A DNA stretch of 64,000 nucleotides from Heyndrickxia camelliae (GCF_002844575.1 NZ_PIQO01000004.1:62001-126000), one strand, 5' to 3'; positions 36,446 to 45,452 are shown, numbered from the stretch's first letter. Made by a program: numbers and translations. The notes: generated from the letters alone by a model not told the origin.

Positions 36446-37519
36446 ATGTATGAAGTAATATCGTATCAGGATAAGAAACTGTGGGAAGAAAAACTATCAC
36501 AAATTAAGATAAAAGATATTTTTTATTATCATTCTTATTGTATGATGAATCATTATACGGGAGATGGTGAACCTTTTTTATTTTTCTATGAAGATGAGAG
36601 AGGGAATAAGCTTTGCTATGTATTTTTAAGGAGAAATATCCATAAATTGGATTTTTTGAAGGGAGAAATAGATTCGGAATTATATGATATTATTACTCCT
36701 ACTTACGGATACGGGGGTCCATTGTATAATAAAATTAATAAGCAATTATTAATTGATTTTAGACGAGAATTTGAAAACTATTGCAAAAAGGAAAATATTA
36801 TTTGCGAATTTATCCGATTTCATCCTATTTATCAAAATCAAACCTTTTTAGAAAACTTAATGGATGTAACATATGATAGAGAAACCATTTTAGTTGATTT
36901 ATCAAAAGGGGAAAACGAAATTTTCAATATATATCATAAAAATCATAAAAGGAATATAAATAAAGCAATTAAAAATCAGCTGATATTCAGGGTTTTTCAA
37001 AATGAAGAATCCTATTTAATCATAGATAAATTCTATGATATGTATCAAAAAACAATGGACAAGGTGAAAGCTACGTCTTATTCCTACTTTTCTTTAGATT
37101 ATTTAAAACAATTAGTGAAGGAATTTTTCCATCGTTCCATAATCGGGGCTGTTTATTATAATGGAATGTTGATAGCAGCGGCATTTTGTCTTTATGATGA
37201 ACATTCTTTGCATTATCACTTGGGCTGCTCTGAACAAGAATTTTTAAGTCTCGGCTCTAACACTTTTCTCTTGCATAATATTGCAATTTGGGGGAAACGA
37301 AATGGTTTAACTGTTTTTCATCTTGGTGGGGGACATGTTGGAAGAGACTCCCTTTTTCAGTTTAAGCATCGTTTCAATCCATTAGGGACATTACATTTTT
37401 ATATTGGAAAAAAAGTGCATAATTCTGCAAAGTATACATCTCTAATTAGAAAATGGGAAAAATACTATCATCAAGAGTCGAACCCAGCCTTCTTTCCAGA
37501 ATACCGTAATAAAATATAG
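36446..37519 (+). CDS. FemAB/GNAT-like transferase, second copy
   Basis: A 357-residue protein of the FemAB-like GNAT group and the last gene of the EPS operon. Visible features are TPTYGYGGPLYN near residue 90, the basic loop YHKNHKRNINKAIK near 168, GAVYYNGMLIAAAFCLYD near 234 and VFHLGGGHVG near 290. It is distinct from the first copy at 33267. It may add an amino acid or acyl group to the polysaccharide. ATG 36446 has GGGAGTGA at the right distance; the in-frame ATG 36425 lies too far upstream. Confidence 0.78.
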   Translation: MYEVISYQDKKLWEEKLSQIKIKDIFYYHSYCMMNHYTGDGEPFLFFYEDERGNKLCYVFLRRNIHKLDFLKGEIDSELYDIITPTYGYGGPLYNKINKQLLIDFRREFENYCKKENIICEFIRFHPIYQNQTFLENLMDVTYDRETILVDLSKGENEIFNIYHKNHKRNINKAIKNQLIFRVFQNEESYLIIDKFYDMYQKTMDKVKATSYSYFSLDYLKQLVKEFFHRSIIGAVYYNGMLIAAAFCLYDEHSLHYHLGCSEQEFLSLGSNTFLLHNIAIWGKRNGLTVFHLGGGHVGRDSLFQFKHRFNPLGTLHFYIGKKVHNSAKYTSLIRKWEKYYHQESNPAFFPEYRNKI

Positions 37520-37542
37520 TATGATAGAAGAGTCTGCTATCT

Positions 37543-37577
37543 AAAAAGAAGAAACGATATTCGTTCCTTCTTTTTTC
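37543..37577. terminator. EPS operon terminator, bidirectional
   Basis: A 9-bp stem GAAGAAACG/CGTTCCTTC (one mismatch), loop ATATT, flanked by A5 and T6. It separates the EPS operon from the convergent EamA gene. Confidence 0.8.
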
Positions 37578-37583
37578 ATTTCA

Positions 37584-38420
37584 TCAAATTTTCGTCAGCA
37601 CTATCCCAACTAATGCAACGATTACCCCAACAATTTGATAGGATTTTAAAGATTCTTTATATATGTAACATCCAGCTAATACTACCACTAAGCAGTTTAA
37701 GCTGACAATTGGAAAAACAATACTCCCTAAGCCCTTGTTTAATGCGTAAAAATAACAGCTGTAGCCAATTACACTAATAATTCCTATGATAATACCTGTT
37801 TTAATTTCTGGAAATGCAATTTTTTCTTTAACAATCAACATATGAATTCCTAAATAAAGAGAGCCTCCGCCATACATGGAAACAAGAATATCCAGTGAAT
37901 GAATATGCAGATAAGTGGTTGTTTTCATTAAGATTCCTAAGATACCAAAGGACAAAATGGAAAGCAGCACGCGAAACATCCATGCTACGTAATTTGTGTT
38001 GGAATGGTATTTTGGTGTGTATTGAATGACAAATACAGCGCATAACATACAGATAATACCAATCCACTGCATTAAATGGATCTGTTCCTTAAATATTAGT
38101 GCAGCACATAATATCGGTATGATAGTATTAACAGCAATTATTGGCGATGTTAAACTTGCTGGACCTTTTTCAAAAGCACGCGACATTTGAATATTTCCAT
38201 TTGCATTTAAAATACCGATAAAGCTGCCTAAGAAGATGGATAGTACACTTGGATGAAAGCTGTTAGAAACAGATCCATAACAAAAGGTAAGAAGGAACGC
38301 CATAAAATAAAAGAAAAACTGGATCTGTACCTTCGAGAGATGTTTGGTGGAACTCCATTTAAAAATGGTATTGTTGACTCCAAAACCTATACTAGTTGTT
38401 AATGCTGCTAGAATCCACAC
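37584..38420 (-). CDS. EamA/DMT-family transporter
   Basis: A 278-residue membrane protein with 10 predicted helices made of two EamA repeats (about 1-136 and 145-278), for example SLTSPIIAVNTIIPIL in the first and GSIVFPIVSLNCLVVVLAG in the second. Such proteins export metabolites, amino acids or nucleotide sugars. It is convergent with the EPS operon and may be unrelated to it. Confidence 0.85.
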   Translation of the reverse strand: MWILAALTTSIGFGVNNTIFKWSSTKHLSKVQIQFFFYFMAFLLTFCYGSVSNSFHPSVLSIFLGSFIGILNANGNIQMSRAFEKGPASLTSPIIAVNTIIPILCAALIFKEQIHLMQWIGIICMLCAVFVIQYTPKYHSNTNYVAWMFRVLLSILSFGILGILMKTTTYLHIHSLDILVSMYGGGSLYLGIHMLIVKEKIAFPEIKTGIIIGIISVIGYSCYFYALNKGLGSIVFPIVSLNCLVVVLAGCYIYKESLKSYQIVGVIVALVGIVLTKI

Positions 38421-38590
38421 GATGACTACGCTTCTTTCTTAGTAATATGCAATTTTAACTCTATTATTCTAGCACATTATGAAGTAATTTTGTCAGAAAT
38501 TTCGCGTGTAGATAGATAATTTTGAAAAAAGAAGAAATAGGCATATTGATTCATTTTTATTGGACTATTATATTTTACGAACATTTGTGC

Positions 38591-38596
38591 TATACT
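38591..38596 (+). promoter_or_regulatory. extended -10 of toxin cassette 1
   Basis: TGTGCTATACT gives an extended -10 (TGN before TATACT). The -35 is weak. The second cassette has the same arrangement. Confidence 0.5.
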
Positions 38597-38660
38597 AGAT
38601 TTAGCATAGTCATGTAGGGTGGGCAGTGGTCACTCCTTTTAGAAGGGGGGTGATGCACTG

Positions 38661-38759
38661 ATGGTCACAGTATACGAAGCATTATCATTAATGGTCACTT
38701 TCGGCTCATTAATCGTAGCAGTGATTGCAGTAGTTATTTCTCTGGTAAAACGGAAATAA
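38661..38759 (+). CDS. type I holin-like toxin, copy 1
   Basis: A 32-residue peptide starting MVTVYEALSLMVTFGSLI, with one membrane helix (about 8-28) and the basic end VKRK, as in the 'putative holin-like toxin' (Hol_Tox, TxpA/BsrG-like) family. A strong AGGGGGGTGA precedes the ATG. The mRNA ends fold together: GCAGTGG (38623-38629) is complementary to CCACTGC (38811-38817), which could hide the start signal in the full-length RNA. Type I toxins of this kind damage the membrane when their antisense RNA is absent. Confidence 0.8.
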   Translation: MVTVYEALSLMVTFGSLIVAVIAVVISLVKRK

Positions 38760-38885
38760 CCCACCCTGCCTAGGCCATGGTTTGGGTGAGTTATTCGCAT
38801 CTTCTCCGGGCCACTGCACTTCTTGCAGTAGCTATGCTACGGAACATTGATTCGCAGTCAATGTTCCTTTTTATTTTATTCTGTT
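38755..38885 (-). ncRNA. antisense antitoxin RNA of cassette 1 (predicted)
   Basis: A minus-strand promoter faces the toxin: TTGCTT (38915-38920), 17 bases, TATAAT (38892-38897), start near 38885. The transcript would run through the toxin terminator and the 3' UTR. It would end at the hairpin AACTCACCC/GGGTGGGTT (38759-38790) next to the toxin stop codon, for about 130 nt. This 3'-overlapping layout is the same as that of B. subtilis txpA/RatA and bsrG/SR4. Confidence 0.65.
38841..38873 (+). terminator. terminator of toxin 1 mRNA
   Basis: Perfect 10-bp stem GGAACATTGA/TCAATGTTCC, loop TTCGCAG, then TTTTTATTTT. Confidence 0.85.
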
Positions 38886-38952
38886 ACTAATATTATATAC
38901 AATTTGATTTTTGTAAGCAAATAATTCTATGAAGATTCATGGACGATTTTGC

Positions 38953-39147
38953 TTATTCCGCTGACCAATCGGAATATAAACCGCTTCCATTACAGCCCGG
39001 ACAATCTATTGGCATTGTGTAAGCAGTAAGAGCCGGCACGAATCCTCTTCCTTTACAGTCTGGACATTTCCCCAATGCTTCCATCGAAGAACGATGCTTT
39101 TCATATCTCTCAGCTCTCCAATTAGAAAAGGAGTTTAATAATCCCAT
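38953..39147 (-). CDS. small DnaJ-type zinc-finger protein
   Basis: A 64-residue protein with two CxxCxGxG motifs, CPDCKGRG (28-35) and CPGCNGSG (49-56), the repeat found in the DnaJ cysteine-rich zinc domain. A basic N-terminus precedes them. The ATG lies behind GGAGGTGAT. Function unknown; related short Bacillus proteins are sometimes mislabelled as aminopeptidases. It sits between the two toxin cassettes and is not obviously part of them. Confidence 0.75.
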   Translation of the reverse strand: MGLLNSFSNWRAERYEKHRSSMEALGKCPDCKGRGFVPALTAYTMPIDCPGCNGSGLYSDWSAE

Positions 39148-39416
39148 CCTATCACCTCCATATATTTATGACCTATGAAGAATATAAGGTTTTAAGTTTT
39201 ATGCATTTCTTAGTATTACCCAATCCCTGGTTTTTATAATATATGGAGTAATAGTCATTAATGCAGGTGAAAATGGTCATAAAAAAAGCAATCATTACGA
39301 AATATGCTTAAGTAAAATGATTCAGCATGATTTATAAGAAGTGTTGATTATAGAGATACATGTAGGTATTACGAATTATTTTTGTAAGAATTTTCCGAAA
39401 AAATGGGTGGATGTGC

Positions 39417-39422
39417 TATAAT
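39417..39422 (+). promoter_or_regulatory. extended -10 of toxin cassette 2
   Basis: TGTGCTATAAT is a perfect -10 with a TG extension, and matches the promoter of cassette 1. Confidence 0.55.
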
Positions 39423-39487
39423 TTAATATAACACAGTTGGCGGGGTGGGGAGTGGTTACTTCCTTTTTTCGAAAGGGGGGATCACTG

Positions 39488-39586
39488 TTGATTACGACTT
39501 ACCAGGCGTTATCATTAATGATTATGTTTGGTTCATTAATACTAACAGTGATTTCGGTTGTTCTTGCCATCACTAAAAAGAAATAA
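39488..39586 (+). CDS. type I holin-like toxin, copy 2
   Basis: A 32-residue peptide read from TTG 39488; it continues ITTYQALSLMIMFGSLIL and ends ITKKK. Length, helix position and basic tail equal copy 1, and YxALSLM and FGSLI are shared. AAGGGGGGATC lies before the start. The 3' UTR again holds CCACTGC opposite a GGAGTGG in the leader. A different start (CTG 39485) is possible. Confidence 0.75.
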   Translation: MITTYQALSLMIMFGSLILTVISVVLAITKKK

Positions 39587-39735
39587 CCCACCCTGCAGGC
39601 CAAAAAGTTGGGTAGGTTACCTCGATTAACGGGCCACTGCTCATCTTGCGGTTACTGTGTCAGGAACTGTGGTTGGGAGCCACTGTTCCTTTTTTTTAGC
39701 CCTTAGAACGCTTACCTTTTTTATTATATTTCATT
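39584..39735 (-). ncRNA. antisense antitoxin RNA of cassette 2 (predicted)
   Basis: The minus-strand promoter is TTGAAT (39765-39770), 17 bases, TATAAT (39742-39747), again preceded by TTGTA; start near 39735. The transcript covers the toxin 3' UTR and probably ends at the hairpin 39584-39619 (AACCCACCC with GGGTAGGTT) beside the toxin stop, as in cassette 1. Confidence 0.6.
39663..39699 (+). terminator. terminator of toxin 2 mRNA
   Basis: Stem GGAACTGTGG/CCACTGTTCC (one T-T mismatch) followed by eight T residues. Confidence 0.8.
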
Positions 39736-39820
39736 AAAATCATTATATACAATAAAATTTTTATATTCAAATAAACATGTAATATTGTAATATTTTTATA
39801 AAAAAAGACGAGGGATAGCT

Positions 39821-40240
39821 ATGAAGCTAATTTATCAAGAAGATCTAACGAATATTGACTGGGATGAAATGAGACAAGTTTATCAGTCTGTTGGATGGAA
39901 AAAACATACGGAAGAAAAAATTCAAACGGTTTTCCAAGCTAGCAATGCTGTGGTTATTGTTAGAACTGATAAGCGAATTGTGGGATTTGGAAGAGCTCTT
40001 ACAGATGGAGTATTTAATGCAGCCATTTATGACATTGTTGTACATAAAGATTTTCAAGGATTAGGAATTGCCAAACATATAATGGCTCATTTATTAAGAA
40101 AGCTTGAGGGAATTTCGTGTATTCACTTAATTTCCACCACTGGTAATGAACCCTTTTATAAAAAGATGGGATTCAAAAAAGTAAAAACCGGAATGGCTAG
40201 GTATTTAAATTCTGGTCTTGCTCAAGAATATTTAGAATGA
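39821..40240 (+). CDS. GNAT-family N-acetyltransferase
   Basis: A 139-residue acetyltransferase. The acetyl-CoA loop is DFQGLGIAKHIM near residue 87 (Q/RxxGxG/A type) and the C-terminal strand is FYKKMGFKKV near 120. Substrate unknown; it may acetylate a small amine or a protein N-terminus. The start has AGACGAGGGAT upstream. Single gene. Confidence 0.87.
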   Translation: MKLIYQEDLTNIDWDEMRQVYQSVGWKKHTEEKIQTVFQASNAVVIVRTDKRIVGFGRALTDGVFNAAIYDIVVHKDFQGLGIAKHIMAHLLRKLEGISCIHLISTTGNEPFYKKMGFKKVKTGMARYLNSGLAQEYLE

Positions 40241-40365
40241 TTATGGGATATTTGTATGTGTATGCGAATATATTGTCATAGGAAATAAGATGGAAAAAGG
40301 GGATGAACAGGAAACCTTACTTTGGTACTCCTGTAAATTCCCTTTTTGATGAAAATTTTGATCCA

Positions 40366-40695
40366 TTATTTTCTTCTTATATCTATTAATTTGCTATTTT
40401 TATATTTTATTTTCACTTTTTCACCAATGTTATAGTTTAAAAAGAGTTGGCAGTCCATTATAACCACTTTATTATTATTAAATCCCATTGCGCATGTTTC
40501 CGACTTTTCATTAGTAGAAAGAGAAAGCTTTTTCTTTGTTTTAATTCCAGTAAGTTTTTCCGTAGGTTTGGAAGAATAGTATTTTTCTACGATGGTGACT
40601 TTCTCATATGGTTGTATCGGATGGTAGATTAGCATGGCAAACAGACAGAAAATTAACAGCAATAATAACAAACATTTCCCTATTATTTTTTTCAT
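40366..40695 (-). CDS. small membrane-anchored protein of unknown function
   Basis: A 109-residue protein with a single N-terminal helix (about 5-27), which could be a signal anchor, and a short basic extracellular domain. AAAGGAG stands seven bases before ATG 40695; the longer frame (to 40776) lacks a start signal. No named family recognised. Confidence 0.6.
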   Translation of the reverse strand: MKKIIGKCLLLLLLIFCLFAMLIYHPIQPYEKVTIVEKYYSSKPTEKLTGIKTKKKLSLSTNEKSETCAMGFNNNKVVIMDCQLFLNYNIGEKVKIKYKNSKLIDIRRK

Positions 40696-40966
40696 TTTGC
40701 ACTCCTTTTGCAGTTCAAATTTCTGATTACCACAAATGTATGGAGTAAAACTAGTATTTATGAATAGATTCCTCATATTTGTTTTCTAATTATTTTTAAT
40801 AAAAAGCTCATTTTTTTGAAACTTTTTCCTTCTTTGGAAAGTCTAATATAATGAAAGGTTTTCTACGTATAAAGTTTCACTCAAATTAGAACGAAAAGAA
40901 ATTTTCAATATAAATATTTAGAAACAATATTATAGAAAAATCGCATGGGTTGCGAAGGGGGACTTC

Positions 40967-41308
40967 ATGAATAGAAGGTTGATGCTCTGGACTTTTTTCA
41001 TCAGTTTAATTATTGTTTTACTATCTCCATTTTTAATTCCTGTAAAAGTAACTAGTTTTAGTGAACTAAAAGTATTGAAATTTGGATTTCCATTTCCATT
41101 TATTGAACAAACAAGCAACATCATTCCTGCTCGTGAAGATTTTCCATTAAGGTTAACGATGCAGAACCCTTTAGAGCATGTTACCCAAATTTTGCTTGGT
41201 AACTTTGCATTGTCTGTTATAAATGTAATGGTATTCTATTTGGCATGTTGGTATGTGATAAAAATGATTGTAATGAAAAGAAAAAGGGCAACAAAACTGG
41301 ACAATTAA
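40967..41308 (+). CDS. small two-helix membrane protein
   Basis: A 113-residue protein with an N-terminal helix (about 5-25) and a second near residues 80-103, separated by an external segment with PFPFIEQ. The tail is strongly basic (KRKRATK). The ATG follows GAAGGGGGAC. No named family recognised. Confidence 0.65.
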   Translation: MNRRLMLWTFFISLIIVLLSPFLIPVKVTSFSELKVLKFGFPFPFIEQTSNIIPAREDFPLRLTMQNPLEHVTQILLGNFALSVINVMVFYLACWYVIKMIVMKRKRATKLDN

Positions 41309-41498
41309 TACTTTCAAACTAATTCGTTATTCCCTCTACTCAAAAAAAATAAAAAATTCTTGAAAATATAAGATTTTCCATTTATGATTAAATTATAGAA
41401 AAGATTTTAATAGAGTAAACCATTAAAAATTGAAAGAACATTCATGTATGTCTCATTACGTTGAATATTTTGTTAATATACGAGCTTCTTAAATAAAC

Positions 41499-41512
41499 TG
41501 ACTGGTCATTTT
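41499..41512. promoter_or_regulatory. possible TetR operator
   Basis: TGACTGGTCATTTT carries TGAC-N2-GTCA arms and resembles, from memory, FadR/QdoR-like TetR half-sites (TGACTGGTCA). It lies 40 bases before the tetR start, so autorepression is plausible. Confidence 0.4.
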
Positions 41513-41551
41513 AATAAAACAATTGAATTTGAGATAGTTTGGAGGAAAATC

Positions 41552-42172
41552 ATGCCACCAATTGTGTCAGAAGAATACAAAGTGAATCGCAAGAAATTAA
41601 TTTTAGAAAGTGCGCTAAAATGCTTTGCTGAAAAAGGTTTCGAATTAGCAACTATTGATGATATTTGTGCAAGATCAGGAATGAGCAAAGGGTCCATCTA
41701 TAATTACTTTAAAACAAAAGAAGATATATACATACAGCTAATGAATGAACAAACAAGGGAAAACTTTGAATACTTTAAAGAAGCATTTTTAACTATTACC
41801 ACTGCAACTGAAAAACTTCAATTCCTTTTAAAAACATATCGAGAAGTATCCTTAACAGAAGCATTTAAAAATTTAACACTTGTACATGGCGAATTTTGGC
41901 TTTCAACCTCTCGTAAGAAGGAAATTCGCAGCATTATGCTGGAAAGGTATCAAAATGTTTACATACGTTTTGTGAAGGAAATTCTTGACGAGGGCAAAGC
42001 AAATGGTGAATTTAAACATGATTTTGACTCATCCGTTATTGCCACGCTCTTTTGGACATATATAGATGGTATTTGTTTGGATTATGCGGTAATAGGCAAT
42101 GAATATCCTTACTGTGAGATATTTAGACAAACAGAAGCTATGATCTTTTCCTTAATATTGAAACGCGACTAA
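41552..42172 (+). CDS. TetR-family regulator
   Basis: A 206-residue repressor. The helix-turn-helix is at about residues 28-50 (ATIDDICARSGMSKGSIYNYFKTKEDIY), followed by a ligand domain. The ATG follows TTGGAGG. No efflux or metabolic gene is cotranscribed; the only partner is the TnpC-like gene 36 bases downstream, so target and ligand are unknown. Confidence 0.88.
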   Translation: MPPIVSEEYKVNRKKLILESALKCFAEKGFELATIDDICARSGMSKGSIYNYFKTKEDIYIQLMNEQTRENFEYFKEAFLTITTATEKLQFLLKTYREVSLTEAFKNLTLVHGEFWLSTSRKKEIRSIMLERYQNVYIRFVKEILDEGKANGEFKHDFDSSVIATLFWTYIDGICLDYAVIGNEYPYCEIFRQTEAMIFSLILKRD

Positions 42173-42207
42173 TTACCGTTCAGTAAACGTTAAAAATTAG
42201 AAAGCGG

Positions 42208-42609
42208 GTGGAGGTAGTGAGTACAAAAAATATTAATGAACATTTAAAGCAAGTTCATGAACTAAAAAGAAAAAGAACGATACAAAAAGTAAAGAAAGCT
42301 ATTGATTTATTGATGGACCGTAACGAGAAGGTTAATTTTAATAGCATTTCCAAAACATCTGGTGTCAGTAAAGCAACTCTATATAAAAATACGGAAATAA
42401 GAGAATTAATAGAGAAAATGAGATTACAGAATACGTCTTTGCCATCTCTTCTACAAATTAAACGAGAAAAAGAAGAGAGGTACAAAGGTGTCATGATTTC
42501 TTCCTTAAAGAAAAGAATTAAGCTCTTAGAAGAAGAAAATAGTGAATTAAAAGAGGAATTACATCAAGTATCTAAACGCCTTGAAAAATATCAAAACTCT
42601 ATGTCATAG
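42208..42609 (+). CDS. TnpC-like protein (DUF6262), orphan
   Basis: A 133-residue protein with a helix-turn-helix-like region (FNSISKTSGVSKATLYKNTEIRE, about residues 45-67) and a C-terminal coiled coil rich in K, E and L (about 95-130). This arrangement is that of TnpC of Tn554-type transposons. In such elements it follows the tyrosine recombinases TnpA and TnpB, but neither is present here. GTG 42208 is open in frame; GTG 42217 is an alternative as GGAGG overlaps the first choice. Confidence 0.65.
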   Translation: MEVVSTKNINEHLKQVHELKRKRTIQKVKKAIDLLMDRNEKVNFNSISKTSGVSKATLYKNTEIRELIEKMRLQNTSLPSLLQIKREKEERYKGVMISSLKKRIKLLEEENSELKEELHQVSKRLEKYQNSMS

Positions 42610-42701
42610 ATAGGGAGGGATAAGGTTATAGCTTATTCCTCTTTTTTTGCGTCATTCTTTAGATAATGTCATGTATTTTATAGATAAACATTAAGGAAAG
42701 C

Positions 42702-42725
42702 AGCCATTTAGGATGGCTCTTTTTA
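42702..42725 (+). terminator. terminator after the TnpC-like gene
   Basis: AGCCAT/ATGGCT stem (6 bp), 5-base loop, then CTTTTT. Confidence 0.65.
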
Positions 42726-42817
42726 TGGGAAAAGGGGAGCACACGGATTGTACATAAATATGTTATGTCAACTTTGCGCTCCTTAAAAATGTAAATTCTA
42801 TTAACGAAAGATGATAA

Positions 42818-43012
42818 TTATTTTAACCTGTTACCAAATAGTTCTATTAATGCTCTGACAATTAAAACAGCAGAGAATAAAATAACAATAATTGCGCCAA
42901 CCACCATTAAAACTGTTGCTAAAGTTGCAGGAATGATTGAAGTTGATACTAATGTTGGAAGGATAATTAAAGCAAATCCAGATAGGATTGCATAGAAATA
43001 TTGCAGATTCAT
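42818..43012 (-). CDS. small hydrophobic membrane protein
   Basis: A 64-residue protein made of two membrane helices (about 3-25 and 33-56) with a short charged tail. AAGGAGGTGG stands directly before ATG 43012; the start three residues further upstream is inside this site. No family recognised; function unknown. Confidence 0.65.
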   Translation of the reverse strand: MNLQYFYAILSGFALIILPTLVSTSIIPATLATVLMVVGAIIVILFSAVLIVRALIELFGNRLK

Positions 43013-43186
43013 CTTATCCACCTCCTTGTATTAATATATGTACAATCTTTTAAGTGGTGATGGTTCTCCGGATAAAAGGGTTTTTGATTCAGTAACAAGA
43101 CTTGCATACATTTTAATGGAGAGGAAAAGATAATCAGAAAGCTGATTTATTAATAATTAGCCAATTATCATATTGGGGGAATCATC

Positions 43187-43993
43187 TTGAGAAGGTATAC
43201 ACTATTCGCTATGTTTATGGTTTTACTAGTCTTACTTTCAGCTTGTAGTACAGCAAGCCGCAATACCGGAAGTGATAAAGATGGTAAGAATACGCTTTAT
43301 CAAAACATCCAAAAAAAAGGGGTTATAACGATTGGGACAGAAGGAACCTATGCTCCTTTTACGTACCATGATAGTGCCGGAAAGCTTACTGGTTTTGATA
43401 TTGATATTGCTAACGAAGTATTTAAAAGATTAAAAATTAAGCCAAAGTATATCGAAACAAAATGGGACGGAATGATTGCCGGCCTTGATGCAAAACGTTA
43501 TGACATGGTTGCAAATGAGGTCGCCGTTAGATCGGATCGTTTAAAAAAATATGATATGTCTGACCCATATATTGTATCAAAAGCAGTGCTGATTGTTCGC
43601 AAAGATAACAACACAATAAAAACGTTAGATGATTTAAAAGGAAAAAAAGTGGGACAATCATTAGATAGTAATTATCGGAAAATTGCAGAGAGTCATGGTG
43701 CAACAAATACAGTAGTGGATGGATTTAATCAAGCCGTTGACCTCATTACATCTAAACGAATTGACGCAACGATTAATGATAGCCTTTCCTATCTCGACCT
43801 AAAAAAGCATCGTCCTGATTTACCAATTAAAGAGGTATATGAGGAGAAAAAAGCAACAAGCAATGCCTTTTTATTTCGTAAAGGAAATAAAGAATTGGTT
43901 GACGCTGTAAATAAGGCTCTTGCAGATATGAAAAAGGATGGCACTTATTTAAAAATTTCAAAAAAATGGTTTGGGACAGACGTTTCGAAGTAA
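43187..43993 (+). CDS. tcyA: cystine-binding lipoprotein of the TcyABC importer
   Basis: A 268-residue solute-binding lipoprotein. The lipobox LLSAC has its Cys at residue 20. Family 3 motifs follow: VITIGTEGTYAPFTYHD near residue 47, GFDIDIANEVFKRL and GMIAGLDAKRYDMVANEV near 100, very like B. subtilis TcyA from memory. It starts with TTG behind TTGGGGGAA. First of three genes that form one importer. Confidence 0.87.
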   Translation: MRRYTLFAMFMVLLVLLSACSTASRNTGSDKDGKNTLYQNIQKKGVITIGTEGTYAPFTYHDSAGKLTGFDIDIANEVFKRLKIKPKYIETKWDGMIAGLDAKRYDMVANEVAVRSDRLKKYDMSDPYIVSKAVLIVRKDNNTIKTLDDLKGKKVGQSLDSNYRKIAESHGATNTVVDGFNQAVDLITSKRIDATINDSLSYLDLKKHRPDLPIKEVYEEKKATSNAFLFRKGNKELVDAVNKALADMKKDGTYLKISKKWFGTDVSK

Positions 43994-44008
43994 AGGATTG
44001 GAGAGCAA

Positions 44009-44692
44009 ATGTTTACTAGTGATCGTTCAGAACATATTATAGGAATCCTGCGCGATTCCTTTTTTCCGATATTAGAGGCCGGCTTATACTTTACGATTCC
44101 ATTAACTTTAATCACGTTTATTTTAGGATTGATATTAGCGTTTTTAACGGCGATTGCAAGAATTTCAGAGATGAAAATATTGAATTACTTAGCGCGTGTG
44201 TATGTTTGGATTTTTCGTGGCACACCATTAATTGTTCAATTGTTTATCTTGTTTTACGGATTTCCTAGTATAGGAATTACTTTAACCCCTTTTCCAGCAG
44301 CAATCATCGGATTTACTTTAAATGTTGGTGCTTATGCTTCCGAGATTTTCAGAGCGTCTATACTGTCCATACCCAAAGGTCAGTGGGAGGCAGCCTACTC
44401 AATTGGAATGACGAAATCACAAGCAATGAAACGAATTGTTTTACCTCAAGCAATGCGTGTTTCTGTTCCTCCATTAGGCAATTCGTTTATCAGTCTGGTT
44501 AAGGATACCTCCTTGGCTGCAACCATTACCGTAACCGAAATGTTTCAAAAAGGCCAGCAAATTGCTGCTGCAACTTATGAGCCATTATGGTTATATATTG
44601 AAGTAGCTTTTATTTATCTAATTTTCAGCACGATTTTATCCTATTTTCAATCAGCACTCGAAAAACGTTATAATCGTAGCATAGCAAAATAA
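44009..44692 (+). CDS. tcyB: amino-acid (cystine) ABC permease
   Basis: A 227-residue HisM/GlnP-type permease with five membrane helices. The EAA loop [22 protein letters not shown] lies near residue 128. It pairs as a homodimer with TcyC. 16 bases downstream of tcyA and with its own GGAG start signal. Confidence 0.9.
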   Translation: MFTSDRSEHIIGILRDSFFPILEAGLYFTIPLTLITFILGLILAFLTAIARISEMKILNYLARVYVWIFRGTPLIVQLFILFYGFPSIGITLTPFPAAIIGFTLNVGAYASEIFRASILSIPKGQWEAAYSIGMTKSQAMKRIVLPQAMRVSVPPLGNSFISLVKDTSLAATITVTEMFQKGQQIAAATYEPLWLYIEVAFIYLIFSTILSYFQSALEKRYNRSIAK

Positions 44693-44705
44693 TGGAGGAT
44701 CCAAC

Positions 44706-45452
44706 ATGATTACGATTGAAAAACTCTTCAAGAGATTTCATGACCTTGAGGTTTTAAAGGGAATAGACGTAATACTTGAAAAAGGAAAAACGGCTGTTAT
44801 TATAGGTCCATCAGGATCTGGGAAGACAACTTTACTCCGCTGTTTAAATCTTTTAGAGATACCGGATAGCGGAAAAATTTCACTTGGTTCAAACAGAATA
44901 GAATTTTCTCCTTCCGCAAAGTTAAGAACCAAAGACATTATGACATTTCGTAAACAAACGGGAATGGTGTTTCAAAATTATAATCTTTTCCCGCATTTAA
45001 CAGCCCTTGAAAATATTATGGAAGGACAAGTCGTGGTTCTAAAGCGTTCAAAAGAGGTGGCCCGTAAGAAGGCTCAAAGTTTATTAGAGAAAGTTGGACT
45101 AAAAGATCGCGGAAACATGTACCCCCATCAGCTTTCTGGTGGGCAGCAGCAACGTATAGGAATCGCCCGTGCAATGGCAATGGATCCAGAAGTATTGCTT
45201 TTTGATGAACCAACTTCTGCCTTAGACCCAGAGCTTGTTGGGGAGGTCTTAAAGGTCATGAAGGACTTGGCAAAAGAAGGAATGACCATGGTGATAGTGA
45301 CACATGAAATGAAATTTGCTGAAGATGTAGCAGATCAAGTTATCTTTATGGATCAAGGAATTGTCATGGAAAAAGGTACACCTGATGAAGTATTTAATCA
45401 CTCTGGAAATCCAAGGCTTCTGCAATTTCTAAATAAGGTTAGCTCTAGATAG
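44706..45452 (+). CDS. tcyC: amino-acid (cystine) ABC ATPase
   Basis: A 248-residue ABC ATPase. Walker [10 protein letters not shown] near residue 36, Q-loop [18 protein letters not shown], signature [14 protein letters not shown] near 147 and Walker [16 protein letters not shown] near 167 are intact. It belongs to the polar amino-acid uptake class and closes the tcyABC operon. Confidence 0.92.
   Translation: MITIEKLFKRFHDLEVLKGIDVILEKGKTAVIIGPSGSGKTTLLRCLNLLEIPDSGKISLGSNRIEFSPSAKLRTKDIMTFRKQTGMVFQNYNLFPHLTALENIMEGQVVVLKRSKEVARKKAQSLLEKVGLKDRGNMYPHQLSGGQQQRIGIARAMAMDPEVLLFDEPTSALDPELVGEVLKVMKDLAKEGMTMVIVTHEMKFAEDVADQVIFMDQGIVMEKGTPDEVFNHSGNPRLLQFLNKVSSR

Noticed and set aside
43022-43186. 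T-box or S-box riboswitch before tcyA
   Set aside because: Neither the T-box antiterminator motif nor S-box helices could be seen and no terminator precedes the gene.
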